DNA from: HGM11525 sp045649145
GTDB taxonomy: Bacteria > Bacillota > Clostridia > UBA1381
Length of the DNA: 26,697 nucleotides
Direction: 5' to 3'
NCBI GenBank assembly: GCA_045649145.1
Contig: JAZRPK010000019.1
Coordinates: forward strand, 1 to 26,697
In this document: positions 1 to 8,062 of the stretch, one piece after another
Layout of the letters: each line of letters begins with the position of its first letter
How positions within the stretch are numbered: the first letter of the stretch is position 1
Program-made: the position numbers and the translations under genes
Notes under the pieces: generated by a model
The model's database searches: none
What the model saw: only the letters and a program-made list of their open reading frames with translations
What the model was told of the DNA's origin: nothing

Positions 1-1101
1 GATAACATCACTTTGCTTTCAAAGTCACTTTTGCCGCTTCCGGAAAAGTTCCACGGCTTAGTTGACCCCGACCTGCGCTACCGTCAAAGATATGTAGACC
101 TCATTATGAACGATGATGTTAAAAAGACATTTATTGCAAGAAGTAAGCTGGTTCGAGCTGTCAGAAACTTTATGGACAGCAAGGGCTTTATCGAGGTTGA
201 AACCCCGACCCTTAACACTATCCCCGGCGGTGCTAATGCAAGACCGTTTATTACACATCACAATGCACTTGATATTGATATGTATATGCGTATTGCGACC
301 GAGCTACACTTAAAGCGCCTTATTGTCGGCGGTCTTGAAAAGGTTTACGAGATTGGAAGAATTTTCCGCAACGAGGGTATGGATATTCGCCATAACCCCG
401 AGTTTACAACAATCGAGTCCTACGAGGCCTATGCAGACTTTAATAAGGTAATGGATAATACAGAGGAGCTTATCCGCTACTGTGCTAACGAGGTTTGCGG
501 TACAGAGCAAATTACCTATCAGGGCGTGGACATAGACCTCTCGCACTTTGAGCGTCTTACTATGATTGACTCAATCAAGAAGTATGCCGATATAGACTTT
601 AACGAAATCAAGACCGACGAGGAGGCTGTTGCAGCTGCTAAGAGCCGTGGTCTTGAAATCGACCCGATCAAGACAACCCGTGGCGATATTATAGCACTTT
701 TCTTCGATGAGTATGTCGAGGACAAGCTGGTACAGCCGACATTTATTACCGAGTATCCGGTGGAGATTTCGCCGCTTGCGAAAAGAATTCCCGACCGCCC
801 CGAGCTTACAGAGAGATTTGAGCTGTTCATAACGGGAAGAGAGATTGGCAATGCCTTCTCCGAGCTTAATGACCCGATTGACCAGAGAAAGAGATTTGAG
901 GCACAGGCGGCACTTCGTGCAGCGGGAGATGAAGAGGCGAACTACGTTGATGAAGACTTCTTAAACGCACTTGAATACGGTATGCCTCCGACGGGCGGCG
1001 TCGGCATAGGTATCGACCGACTGGCAATGCTTTTGACAGATAGTTATTCAATTCGTGATGTAATACTGTTCCCGACAATGAAGCCAACCGCCGACAAGTA
1101 A
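1..1101 (+). CDS. lysS: Lysyl-tRNA synthetase, class II (5' end missing)
   Basis: Charges tRNA-Lys with lysine in the cytoplasm for translation. The reading frame is open from the first base, and the first visible residues match the linker before the catalytic domain (LPEKFHGL, then RYRQRYVDLI), so the true start lies upstream. About 366 codons are visible against about 500 in the family; the missing part is most of the N-terminal anticodon-binding OB fold. Class II signatures are present: motif 2 around GRIFRNEGMDIRHNPEFT and motif 3 GGVGIGIDRLAMLL near the end, followed by the usual RDVILFPTMKP terminus. The TTG at base 13 is not a credible start. No terminator is visible after the TAA, and the next gene starts about 50 bases on, so read-through into it is possible. 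Identity is very secure. Confidence 0.97.
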   Translation, partial: DNITLLSKSLLPLPEKFHGLVDPDLRYRQRYVDLIMNDDVKKTFIARSKLVRAVRNFMDSKGFIEVETPTLNTIPGGANARPFITHHNALDIDMYMRIATELHLKRLIVGGLEKVYEIGRIFRNEGMDIRHNPEFTTIESYEAYADFNKVMDNTEELIRYCANEVCGTEQITYQGVDIDLSHFERLTMIDSIKKYADIDFNEIKTDEEAVAAAKSRGLEIDPIKTTRGDIIALFFDEYVEDKLVQPTFITEYPVEISPLAKRIPDRPELTERFELFITGREIGNAFSELNDPIDQRKRFEAQAALRAAGDEEANYVDEDFLNALEYGMPPTGGVGIGIDRLAMLLTDSYSIRDVILFPTMKPTADK

Positions 1102-1154
1102 GATTGCGAAGTTCATTATAAATTTAAGGGGCGGGAAAAAGGAGCGTATAAACT

Positions 1155-1829
1155 TTGGAAAAATACGGAACAGTGCCCAAAAGATTTACTAAAGAGTGGT
1201 GGTCATATTTTTGGGACTATTATAAGTGGCATACGATATTAGCGGTATTTGCCCTGATTTTAGTTGCGACTACTGCCAAACAGTGTGCGTCAAGAATTGA
1301 CTACGATTTGACTTTAACTGTGGCAGGTAACATAGGATTTAGTGCCGAGGAACAAGAGGACATAAGCACAAGTCTGGCAGAATTAGTAGACGATTGTGAT
1401 AACAATGGAGAGAAGCACGTATCCCTCCAGCAGATCATATCGCAGAATACCCAGACGCAGGATGCAGAGTACGAAATGGCGCTCACGGCAAGACTAACAG
1501 GTGAGTTTGCGGCAGGTGAGAGTTATTTATTCTTGTTTACAAAGGACAAAGCGAACACATACTTAAATGACCCGCAATGCGAGGGTATGTTTGTTGGCGT
1601 GGAGGAATGGGCTGATACTATACCCGAGAAAAGCAAGCTTATGCGGTCTAAAGGCAAGGCTTACGCAATAAATCTTGAAAACAGTGCGTTTTTCCTGGAG
1701 AAAGGGATTGATGTATCAGGCCTTTATCTGATGGTCAGAAATCCCCGCAAGAATGAACTTGACAAAGACAAGTCTGAAATTCAGTTTGAAAGTGCCAAAA
1801 AGGTTGCAAATTATCTGATTTCGGAATAA
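1155..1829 (+). CDS. Single-pass membrane protein of unknown function
   Basis: I do not recognise a characterised function. The 224-residue product has a short basic, aromatic N-terminus (KRFTKEWWSYFWDYYKWH, about residues 9-26), one hydrophobic segment (about 27-43) and a long polar C-terminal part. By the positive-inside rule that part should lie outside the cell. The N-terminal aromatic motif is one I associate with uncharacterised clostridial membrane proteins. The start is a TTG at 1155, preceded by an AAAGGAG-like ribosome binding site around 1138-1143. The stop lies only 16 bases before the sigma factor gene, so the two are probably co-transcribed. Cotranscription makes a role in controlling the sigma factor conceivable, but no known anti-sigma fold is recognisable. 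Existence as a gene is well supported; function is unknown. Confidence 0.85.
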   Translation: MEKYGTVPKRFTKEWWSYFWDYYKWHTILAVFALILVATTAKQCASRIDYDLTLTVAGNIGFSAEEQEDISTSLAELVDDCDNNGEKHVSLQQIISQNTQTQDAEYEMALTARLTGEFAAGESYLFLFTKDKANTYLNDPQCEGMFVGVEEWADTIPEKSKLMRSKGKAYAINLENSAFFLEKGIDVSGLYLMVRNPRKNELDKDKSEIQFESAKKVANYLISE

Positions 1830-1845
1830 ACAAAGGACTGGTTTT

Positions 1846-2586
1846 ATGGCAGCTCAGCTGAAGAATACCAAAACAAGTGAATATGATTTGTTTGCCGAGT
1901 ATCGTGCGGCGGGCACTACCGAGCTGCGCAACAAAATAGTTGACTCGTACATATATATTGCTGAAATTCTGTCGAGGCGTTTTGTTAACAGGGGAATAGA
2001 ATATGACGATATATATCAGGTTGCGTGTATGGGGCTTATCTATGCTGTTGAGCGGTTTGACCCCGACAGAGGTGTCAAATTTGCCACCTTTGCGACACCG
2101 ACCATAATGGGCGAAATACGCCGTCATTTTCGTGATAAAGGCAGCTTTATCCGAATTCCGAGAAAGCTTTATGAAGTCTTCTACCGTGCCGAGCTTATAA
2201 AGAGAAGATATGACAGCACCGTGTCGGAGGAAAGGCTTGCACGAGCTCTCAGGATTCCGATAGATGTCTTAAGAAGTGCCTATGAGGCGGGGGACAGTGC
2301 ATTTGTTCATTCGCTTGAATATGAGGCCGACGCAGACGGTGCATTGGTTTTATCCGATATTGTCGGACACGACGAGAACGGCTTTATGATGGTGGAGGAC
2401 TCGGATTTTATCGACTATTGTCTTTCTACATTGTCCGAACGTGAGCGGGAATTTTTGCATCGAAGATTCTATGACGAGGAAAGCCAGAGCAAGATTGCGG
2501 CCGATTGGCAGGTATCACAAATGTATATTTCACGTATGGAAAAGAAGATATTAAAAAAGCTTAAAAGCTTATATTTCAGAGATTAA
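1846..2586 (+). CDS. Sigma-70 family factor of the SigB/SigF/SigG group
   Basis: Directs RNA polymerase to a stress or sporulation regulon. At 246 residues it lacks region 1.1. Region 2 spans about residues 25-100 and contains the core-binding and -10 recognition stretch (DDIYQVACMGLIYAVERFD, then FATFATPTIMGEIRRHFRDK). Region 3 follows at about 105-160. Region 4 (about 192-243) ends in a helix-turn-helix with SQMYISRMEKKILKKLK, a SigF/SigG/SigB-style ending. An AAAGGA site precedes the ATG. It is not next to spoIIAA-spoIIAB, as sigF would be, nor to spoIIGA-sigE, as sigG would be, and no RsbW-like kinase gene is visible. It sits between a one-TM protein and pyrE instead. Family is secure; which member it is cannot be decided from this window. 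Confidence 0.92.
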   Translation: MAAQLKNTKTSEYDLFAEYRAAGTTELRNKIVDSYIYIAEILSRRFVNRGIEYDDIYQVACMGLIYAVERFDPDRGVKFATFATPTIMGEIRRHFRDKGSFIRIPRKLYEVFYRAELIKRRYDSTVSEERLARALRIPIDVLRSAYEAGDSAFVHSLEYEADADGALVLSDIVGHDENGFMMVEDSDFIDYCLSTLSEREREFLHRRFYDEESQSKIAADWQVSQMYISRMEKKILKKLKSLYFRD

Positions 2587-2597
2587 GGAGAAGGGTT

Positions 2598-3260
2598 ATG
2601 CTTACAGAAAAGAAGATTGAGTTTATTGAGTTTATGATGAGTGCTGACGTTTTGCGTTTTGGCAATTTTGTGACCAAAAGCGGCAGAAACACTCCGTATT
2701 TTGTTAATACAGGTAATTATAAAACAGGTGAACAGATAGCAAAGCTTGGTAAGTTCTATGCTGCGCTTATCAAAGAAAAGTGCGGAGAGGACTTTGACGC
2801 AATGTTCGGCCCTGCGTATAAGGGTATACCTCTTGTGACAGCGGCGGCGGGTGCGCTTTATTCGGAGTATAACATTGACAAGCCCTATTTCTTTAATCGT
2901 AAAGAAGAAAAGGACCACGGCGAAGGCGGCAGTCTGGTAGGCTACAAGCCACAGGACGGCGATAAGGTTATCATCATCGAAGACGTTATCACTGCAGGAA
3001 CAGCTATCCGTGAAACAATGCCCGTATTAACAGGTGCAGCAGATGTAAAAGTAAAGGATATGTTTATTTCGGTTAACCGCTGTGAAGTAGGTAAAATCCC
3101 AGGCAAGACAGCAGTTTCTGAGGTGACCGAGGAATTTGGTATCAACGTACATTCTATTATAGACGTAAGAGATATCCACGAGTATCTTTCTCAAAAAGAA
3201 GAATATGCCGAGCTGGTAACGTTGATGGAAAAGTATATGTCCGACTACTGTGTATTTTAA
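2598..3260 (+). CDS. pyrE: Orotate phosphoribosyltransferase
   Basis: Joins orotate to PRPP to make OMP in pyrimidine synthesis, in the cytoplasm. The 220-residue protein has the type I PRTase PRPP-binding motif VIIIEDVITAGTA (about residues 124-136) and the flexible catalytic loop RKEEKDHGEGG (about 101-111). An early FVTKSGRNTPYFVN stretch matches the orotate-site region. A strong AAGGAGAAGGG site lies two bases before the ATG, and the gap after the sigma factor stop is 11 bases, so it is the last gene of the + strand group. Other pyr genes are not nearby, and no PyrR-type attenuator is seen. A terminator follows directly. Confidence 0.95.
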   Translation: MLTEKKIEFIEFMMSADVLRFGNFVTKSGRNTPYFVNTGNYKTGEQIAKLGKFYAALIKEKCGEDFDAMFGPAYKGIPLVTAAAGALYSEYNIDKPYFFNRKEEKDHGEGGSLVGYKPQDGDKVIIIEDVITAGTAIRETMPVLTGAADVKVKDMFISVNRCEVGKIPGKTAVSEVTEEFGINVHSIIDVRDIHEYLSQKEEYAELVTLMEKYMSDYCVF

Positions 3261-3269
3261 TGAAATTCA

Positions 3270-3301
3270 AAAAGGGAGCTAATTGCTCCCTTTTATTTTT
3301 T
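3270..3301. terminator. Bidirectional intrinsic terminator between pyrE and recO
   Basis: A perfect 10-bp inverted repeat (3270-3279 with 3285-3294, AAAAGGGAGC/GCTCCCTTTT) has a 5-base loop. On the + strand it runs into a T-rich tail, and on the - strand the A-rich flank gives TTTTTG. It can therefore end both convergent transcripts. The recO stop codon lies partly in the loop. Confidence 0.9.
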
Positions 3302-4025
3302 TGTAGTATAGAAGTGATTTGAAGCTTCTTTCCAGATGCTCGCTTATATATCTTTCCGATATCTCGGCAAGCAAGGCTACTACATTACTGTCCGCCTTAA
3401 AGGCAAAAATCTTTTTGTCCTCGGCAGAGAGGATAAATTTTATCGCCTGATATATTGCGTCATTTATTCGTATGCTGTCAGGTCTTCGGCAGCTTGGGCA
3501 AAGAATTCCGCCCCGCTCGGTGTCAAAATAAAGTTCATCCGAAGACTCTATGCCACACGCAACGCAGCTGTCCAAAACGGGCAGATAACCGCCCTCGGCT
3601 GCCAAACGCAGTTCGTAAACTGTTTTGGCTGTATCAGGGTCTATATCGTTATAACACATAGCGTAGATAGTATTAAGCAGAAGTCTTAAAACACCCGTAT
3701 CCTTGTTGTGCATACCGACAGCGGCATAGGCAAGGTCGGCAAAATAGACCGCCGCCGCCAGCTTTACTATATCCTCGCATAAGGGGAAGAATCCCTCACG
3801 CACGGCAATTTCTTCAGCACGCAGTTTCCCGCCCGAGTCCTTTAAGAGAAATTCGCCAAAGGTAAAGATGCGGCTCGATGCACCCAAGCCCTTTTTCTTG
3901 CTGTGTGCACCGTATACACTTGCAGAAATAATACCCATATCCTCGGTAAAAACCGTAATAATACGGCTCGTTTCGCCGTAATCAGAGCTTCTTATAATCA
4001 AGCCCCTCGTCTTTATGCTCTCCAT
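3279..4025 (-). CDS. recO: DNA repair protein RecO
   Basis: Recombination mediator that helps load RecA on SSB-coated single strands in the RecFOR pathway. The N-terminal OB-fold starts with the typical pattern MESIKTRGLIIRSSDYGETS, then RIITVFTEDMGIISASVYGA. A four-cysteine zinc-type module lies in the C-terminal half (CVACG and CPSC). I chose the ATG at 4025 (248 aa) because it aligns with usual RecO N-termini. The frame is open upstream to a TTG at 4082, but those 19 residues do not resemble RecO, and that DNA codes for the yqzL-like gene in another frame. The start lies inside the 3' end of that gene (44-base overlap), which suggests coupled translation. The gene ends in a bidirectional terminator. 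Confidence 0.93.
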   Translation of the reverse strand: MESIKTRGLIIRSSDYGETSRIITVFTEDMGIISASVYGAHSKKKGLGASSRIFTFGEFLLKDSGGKLRAEEIAVREGFFPLCEDIVKLAAAVYFADLAYAAVGMHNKDTGVLRLLLNTIYAMCYNDIDPDTAKTVYELRLAAEGGYLPVLDSCVACGIESSDELYFDTERGGILCPSCRRPDSIRINDAIYQAIKFILSAEDKKIFAFKADSNVVALLAEISERYISEHLERSFKSLLYYKKIKGSN

Positions 4026-4131
4026 AACCGCCAATCCTGCTTTCTGTGGTTTGTGCGGCTTTGTACATAAGATAGGCGTCAATATCGCCTGTTTTTGAGA
4101 AAATATCCCAGCTATCGTTTGGATTCATCAT
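3982..4131 (-). CDS. yqzL: YqzL-like small protein (49 aa)
   Basis: A short gene between era and recO. The ATG at 4131 (or the adjacent one at 4128) follows a strong GGGGGA-containing site. The product begins MMNPNDSWDIFSKTGDIDAY, continues LMYKAAQ, and ends at a TGA at 3982-3984. The W-x-x-F-x-x-TG-x-I-x-AYL-x-YK pattern fits what I recall of the YqzL family of Bacillus and Clostridia, which is about 47 aa and lies exactly at this place between era and recO. Its function is not established. It overlaps the recO start by 44 bases in another frame and starts 44 bases after the era stop. Synteny, pattern and ribosome binding site all agree; the family name is recalled, not searched. Confidence 0.82.
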   Translation of the reverse strand: MMNPNDSWDIFSKTGDIDAYLMYKAAQTTESRIGGYGEHKDEGLDYKKL

Positions 4132-4175
4132 AAAAGTCCCCCTTTTATCAATAGGGTTCGACCTTTTTCGATAGA

Positions 4176-5075
4176 TTATTCGCCGTTTTGTACAAAACCA
4201 AAATTTTTCAGAAGGTAGTTGTTGTTACGCCAATCCTTTTTAACCCGTACCCAAAGCTCCAGATAGACCTTTTTCTCCAGCATCTTTTCTATGTCGGTAC
4301 GTGCGAGTGCACCGATACGCTTTAGCATTTCGCCGTTTTTGCCTATTACGATGCCCTTGTGTGTGTCCTTTTCGCAGTAGATAACAGCGTTTATAGATGT
4401 AATTTTTTCCTTTTCCTGCATTTTCTCGATCTCGATAGCGATGCCGTGCGGAACCTCCTTGTCCAGAAGCCACAGCATCTTCTCGCGGATAATTTCGGCT
4501 GCAAGCTGCTTTTCAGGCTGGTCGGTTATCATATCGTCATAGTAATATTGCGGGCCGTTATCAAGAAGGGCTCGTATTTCGTTTATCAAAAGACTTATAC
4601 CATCACCCGTTTTGGCAGAAATAGGCACAATCGCATCAAAATCGTTAAGATTTGAATAATCGGCTATAAGCGGGAGAAGTGAGTCCTTCTTTATAATATC
4701 CACCTTATTGATTACCAGAATACTGCGAAGTCCTGTCTGTCTTATGGATTCTGCAATCTCACGTTCGGTATCCTGAACGGGTCTTGACGCATCAACCACC
4801 ATAATAAGTACATCGTTGTCGTTCATCGACTCCTTAGCAGAACGCACCATCATCTCGCCTAAGCGGTTGTGCGGCTTGTGTATGCCTGGTGTGTCGGTGA
4901 ATACTATCTGACAGCTTTCGTCATTATATATTGCAAGAATTTTGTTTCGTGTGGTTTGCGGCTTATCTGAAATAATCGCTATCTTCTGTCCAACTGCGGC
5001 GTTAAGCAGTGTTGATTTGCCTACGTTAGGCATACCGATTATTGCGGCAAAGCCTGATTTGAAATTTTTGTCCAT
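4176..5075 (-). CDS. era: GTPase Era
   Basis: Essential GTPase that binds the 3' end of 16S rRNA and assists maturation of the small ribosomal subunit, with membrane association reported in the family. The 299-residue protein shows G1 GMPNVGKST (about residues 14-22), G3 DTPGIHKP (61-68), G4 NKVD (123-126) and G5 SAKTGDG (153-159). A C-terminal KH domain contains GKNGEMLKRIG. Length and motif spacing are normal. The start is the ATG at 5075 behind GAGGTGAG. It lies 13 bases after ybeY, whose product acts in the same rRNA maturation process. The neighbourhood is the classical Firmicute cluster. Confidence 0.98.
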   Translation of the reverse strand: MDKNFKSGFAAIIGMPNVGKSTLLNAAVGQKIAIISDKPQTTRNKILAIYNDESCQIVFTDTPGIHKPHNRLGEMMVRSAKESMNDNDVLIMVVDASRPVQDTEREIAESIRQTGLRSILVINKVDIIKKDSLLPLIADYSNLNDFDAIVPISAKTGDGISLLINEIRALLDNGPQYYYDDMITDQPEKQLAAEIIREKMLWLLDKEVPHGIAIEIEKMQEKEKITSINAVIYCEKDTHKGIVIGKNGEMLKRIGALARTDIEKMLEKKVYLELWVRVKKDWRNNNYLLKNFGFVQNGE

Positions 5076-5088
5076 TTTCTCACCTCGG

Positions 5089-5577
5089 TTATCGGGTTAT
5101 ACCCAATTTATTAAGAATGTCGTCCTGCTTTTTGAACATAATTCTCTCGCCCTCTTCGTCATCTACGTGGTCATAGCCCAAAAGATGCAGCATCGAATGT
5201 ACGGTCAAAAATGCCATCTCCCTTAAAAAGCTGTGACCGTATTCCTCTGCCTGTCTTTTTGCACGCTCTGCCGAGATTACGATATCGCCAAGTAAAATCA
5301 TATCGCCGTCAAAGTCGTAGTCGGAGTTTATTATGTCGCCATTTTCGTCAAAGTCGCACATAGGGAAGGATAGCACGTCGGTGGGTGCGTCTATTCCTCG
5401 CTCGGAAAGATTTATTCTCTGTATCTGCTCGTCATCGACATATGTTACGCTAACCTCTGCGTCAAAATCACATTCCTCATATTCGAGCGTAAATGCCACG
5501 CACTTTTCAACCGCAGCCTCAATTTCGGCGGTTAGCTCTTCTTTCTCCTGTTCGTTCTCTGTCAAAAGTCTTATCAT
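5089..5577 (-). CDS. ybeY: Endoribonuclease YbeY (rRNA maturation factor)
   Basis: Metal-dependent single-strand endoribonuclease involved in 16S rRNA 3'-end processing and 70S quality control. The 162-residue protein carries the family's zinc site HSMLHLLGYDH, with His127, His131 and His137. The second residue of the motif is Ser rather than the Gly of Escherichia coli. Upstream is the conserved TDVLSFP stretch. The start codon lies 59 bases inside the 3' end of phoH, in a different frame, with GAAGGA just ahead of the ATG, so translation is probably coupled. The next gene, era, acts on the same rRNA end. Confidence 0.96.
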   Translation of the reverse strand: MIRLLTENEQEKEELTAEIEAAVEKCVAFTLEYEECDFDAEVSVTYVDDEQIQRINLSERGIDAPTDVLSFPMCDFDENGDIINSDYDFDGDMILLGDIVISAERAKRQAEEYGHSFLREMAFLTVHSMLHLLGYDHVDDEEGERIMFKKQDDILNKLGITR

Positions 5578-6544
5578 TTTTCCTTCGTTTCTCCTGTTCG
5601 TTGTCGTATTTTTCGTACGCTTTTATAATCTTTTGTACCAGCGGATGACGTACAACGTCCTTTTCGGTCAGAATGGAGAAGCTTATATCCTCCACACCCT
5701 TTAATACCCTTGCCGCCTCCTTTAACCCCGATTTCTTGCCGCCTGGGAGGTCAATCTGGGTAACGTCGCCCGTTACAACCGCCTTTGAGCCGAAGCCTAT
5801 TCTGGTTAAAAACATCTTCATCTGCTCGGGGGTAGTGTTTTGTGCCTCGTCAAGAATAATAAACGCATTGTCGAGCGTTCTGCCTCGCATATATGCAAGC
5901 GGTGCAACCTCAATCATACCCTTTTCCTGATACTTAAGGAAAAGCTCTGCACCGAGCATCTCGTACATTCCATCATAAAGCGGTCTTAAATAGGGGTCTA
6001 CCTTGTTTTGCAAATCACCCGGCAGAAAGCCGAGCTTCTCGCCTGCCTCTACCGCAGGTCTTGTAAGGATTATGCGGTTTACCTCCTTGTTACGAAGTGC
6101 GGTTACCGCCCTTGCTACGGCAAGATAGGTCTTGCCCGTTCCGGCGGGTCCGATACCGAAGACAATAGTATTCTCACGCATCGACTCTACGTACTTTTTC
6201 TGCCCGAGGGTTTTCGTCTTAATAGGATTACCTCTCTGGTTTACCGCAATACAGTCATCGCCCAAAAGCTTTAAGTCAAAGCCACCGTTTTCCTGCACCA
6301 TAGTAATCGCATAGAGAATTTTTTGCTCGTCAATCCTCTCGCCTCTGTCTACAATCTGCAAAAGTATTGCCAATACCTCGTCAGCCTTATCAACATCGTC
6401 CTCCGAGCCGGTCAGCTTGATTGTTCCGTCCCTGCCCGAAACTTTTACATTAAGACTTTTTTCCAACAGCTTTATATTCGCGTCAAAGCTGCCGAAAAGT
6501 GCCGCAAGGTCAAAATCCTCAGGTATTTCAATCTGTCTTGTCAT
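5519..6544 (-). CDS. phoH: PhoH family ATPase (PhoH-like/YbeZ)
   Basis: Predicted P-loop ATPase linked by conserved neighbourhood and family data to YbeY and RNA metabolism. An N-terminal KH-like region (about residues 1-70) is followed by the PhoH domain with Walker A GPAGTGKT (132-139) and Walker B IILDEAQN (229-236). A VVTGDVTQIDLP motif lies near 256-267. The last 30 residues are a highly charged tail, and this is the part that overlaps ybeY. The start is the ATG at 6544 behind GGAGGAG; it lies inside the yqfD 3' end (17-base overlap). Length (341 aa) is slightly above the usual 315-330. Identity is secure; the biochemical role is less so. Confidence 0.95.
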   Translation of the reverse strand: MTRQIEIPEDFDLAALFGSFDANIKLLEKSLNVKVSGRDGTIKLTGSEDDVDKADEVLAILLQIVDRGERIDEQKILYAITMVQENGGFDLKLLGDDCIAVNQRGNPIKTKTLGQKKYVESMRENTIVFGIGPAGTGKTYLAVARAVTALRNKEVNRIILTRPAVEAGEKLGFLPGDLQNKVDPYLRPLYDGMYEMLGAELFLKYQEKGMIEVAPLAYMRGRTLDNAFIILDEAQNTTPEQMKMFLTRIGFGSKAVVTGDVTQIDLPGGKKSGLKEAARVLKGVEDISFSILTEKDVVRHPLVQKIIKAYEKYDNEQEKRRKNDKTFDRERTGERRANRRN

Positions 6545-7712
6545 TCGTTAACTCCTCCGTCTGCCACAAATTAACGGGCGTTTGCACGCCGATATTTTCT
6601 GTAAAGCTCATAGAGAGCGTTACCTTTATGCTATCTTTAGTTATGCGCTCGACTACTACTCTTTCGTCATTCTTTTTAGAGCCGGGCGAGAGCGTTTTTG
6701 CGATACGCTCATACATAATTTCACGAGCCTCCTCTACCGCCAATTCCTCGGGTATCTGCTCGGTATAGCTTTGCGTTTCGATATAGCGGTATGTACAAAT
6801 TCCCACAGGCGGTGTGTGTAGCTCGGTGCGGTACTCCTCAAAGGGCATTGAACTAATTCTGCCGAGTGGAATTTCAAGCTCGAAAAGACGTATTGTATGT
6901 AATGTAAATTCTTCGCCCGTATCCTTTGTATAAGTTTTGTTAAGCGGTACAATTACGCTGTCTGTATGTACTGTCTGGGCATATACCTCGCCCTTGGCTC
7001 TTACAGTATACGGCGGATAAAGCGTACCGCCGGGCATTGCGCCCGATATTATTATATCACCCTCCGAAACCTTGTCGCCCTCATTTAAGAGTGTGCGGCC
7101 GTTCTTTGCTGAAATAAAGGTGATTATTCCGTCACGTGCGGCGCTTATGTTGCAGGGGGCGGTGTCGGTGTCCATTTCAGGTGGCGGAACACCCACCGAA
7201 ACCTCCACTCTTGCCAGAGTGCCGTCTAAATAAACCCACGCCCAATTGACGCCGTTGACGTTATATATTACGCTGTCCCTGAGCGTATTGCCGTTGGGGA
7301 GAGTGCTCTTTCTTACGCCAATGCGAAGCCCCTTTTCCTCAAGAACCGAGAGCACCTCGCCTGCAATCTCGCCCTCGCAGCCATTTATCTCAATTTCCCA
7401 TACATACCCCGACGCCATCATAAAAAACAGCGTTATAAGAAGTGCGCCTAAAAGTGCGAACCAACCCAAATGGTGAAGATAGCTGTTTTGAAAGCTTATC
7501 TCCTTGCCCGACTCTATTACAATCGCATTCCTTTTTGCAAGAGCTTTAAGCCGAGCGAGGTCACTTTTTCTTACATATGCACGTGTGGCGGTGACGTTCC
7601 AGAGATATATGTTATTTTCGCTTGCTATGTTAATTAGCTTAGCGCCCTCTTTGTCTATTATGTTTATTATAACATATCCTTTCAAAAAATAAAAGATTTT
7701 TAATAAAATCAT
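6528..7712 (-). CDS. yqfD: Sporulation protein YqfD
   Basis: Membrane protein of endospore formers, required in Bacillus for normal sporulation; its mechanism is unknown. From the ATG at 7712 it has 394 residues: a soluble N-terminal domain, one membrane segment at about 83-104 (GWFALLGALLITLFFMMASG) and a large C-terminal region outside the membrane. I prefer 7712 over the longest frame (7802), because family members begin with this MILLKIFYFLKGY-type sequence and the extra 30 codons would overlap yqfC. The ribosome binding site is weak (AAGG about 15 bases upstream). It follows yqfC by 25 bases, and its end overlaps phoH. The gene is a good marker that the host forms spores. Confidence 0.93.
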   Translation of the reverse strand: MILLKIFYFLKGYVIINIIDKEGAKLINIASENNIYLWNVTATRAYVRKSDLARLKALAKRNAIVIESGKEISFQNSYLHHLGWFALLGALLITLFFMMASGYVWEIEINGCEGEIAGEVLSVLEEKGLRIGVRKSTLPNGNTLRDSVIYNVNGVNWAWVYLDGTLARVEVSVGVPPPEMDTDTAPCNISAARDGIITFISAKNGRTLLNEGDKVSEGDIIISGAMPGGTLYPPYTVRAKGEVYAQTVHTDSVIVPLNKTYTKDTGEEFTLHTIRLFELEIPLGRISSMPFEEYRTELHTPPVGICTYRYIETQSYTEQIPEELAVEEAREIMYERIAKTLSPGSKKNDERVVVERITKDSIKVTLSMSFTENIGVQTPVNLWQTEELTNDKTD

Positions 7713-7737
7713 TATAATTTTTCCCGACCTTTCTCTT

Positions 7738-7971
7738 TTAAGCAAAGGAAATGGAGTTGATTTTCCCCTGAAGAACGACCTCGCCCTCCTGCATTGATGC
7801 AATTACCAGCGAGTCGCCCTCTGCCAAAACAAGTCCGCCTTTTATTCTTACCGATATGCCTGTTTCGGTAAAGGTGGCAATGCCGTCTGCATTTTCTATT
7901 TTAACGCTTTCACGCCCTAAAACTGTAATGCGGGGCGGGGCGGCAATTACTTCGTTTAATTTTTCTTTCAT
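7738..7971 (-). CDS. yqfC: Sporulation protein YqfC
   Basis: Small partner of YqfD in the conserved yqfC-yqfD pair, found in spore formers and driven by SigE in Bacillus subtilis. The 77-residue product contains PPRITVLGRESVKIENADGI, the typical family stretch of a prolines-then-Arg-Ile-Thr start followed by a beta-rich body. It has no signal peptide. The ATG at 7971 follows an AAGAGG site. The gene is the first of the - strand cluster and diverges from ylbJ across a 91-base AT-rich spacer. I looked for a SigE-type promoter there but saw no match good enough to mark. No biochemical function is known. Confidence 0.93.
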   Translation of the reverse strand: MKEKLNEVIAAPPRITVLGRESVKIENADGIATFTETGISVRIKGGLVLAEGDSLVIASMQEGEVVLQGKINSISFA

Positions 7972-8062
7972 ATCATAATGCCTCTTTTCATATTTATCAC
8001 ATAAATATCATATTCATATTAGGCATAATAAATTCAAGCAAATAGCGAAAGGCGGATAGGCA

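Noticed and set aside
1735..2127. 130-codon frame on the - strand across the end of the membrane protein and the start of the sigma factor
   Set aside because: It is antisense to two well-supported genes with ribosome binding sites and has no recognisable protein pattern.
7713..7802. Longer start for yqfD at 7802
   Set aside because: The extra 30 codons overlap yqfC and do not resemble the family's N-terminus.
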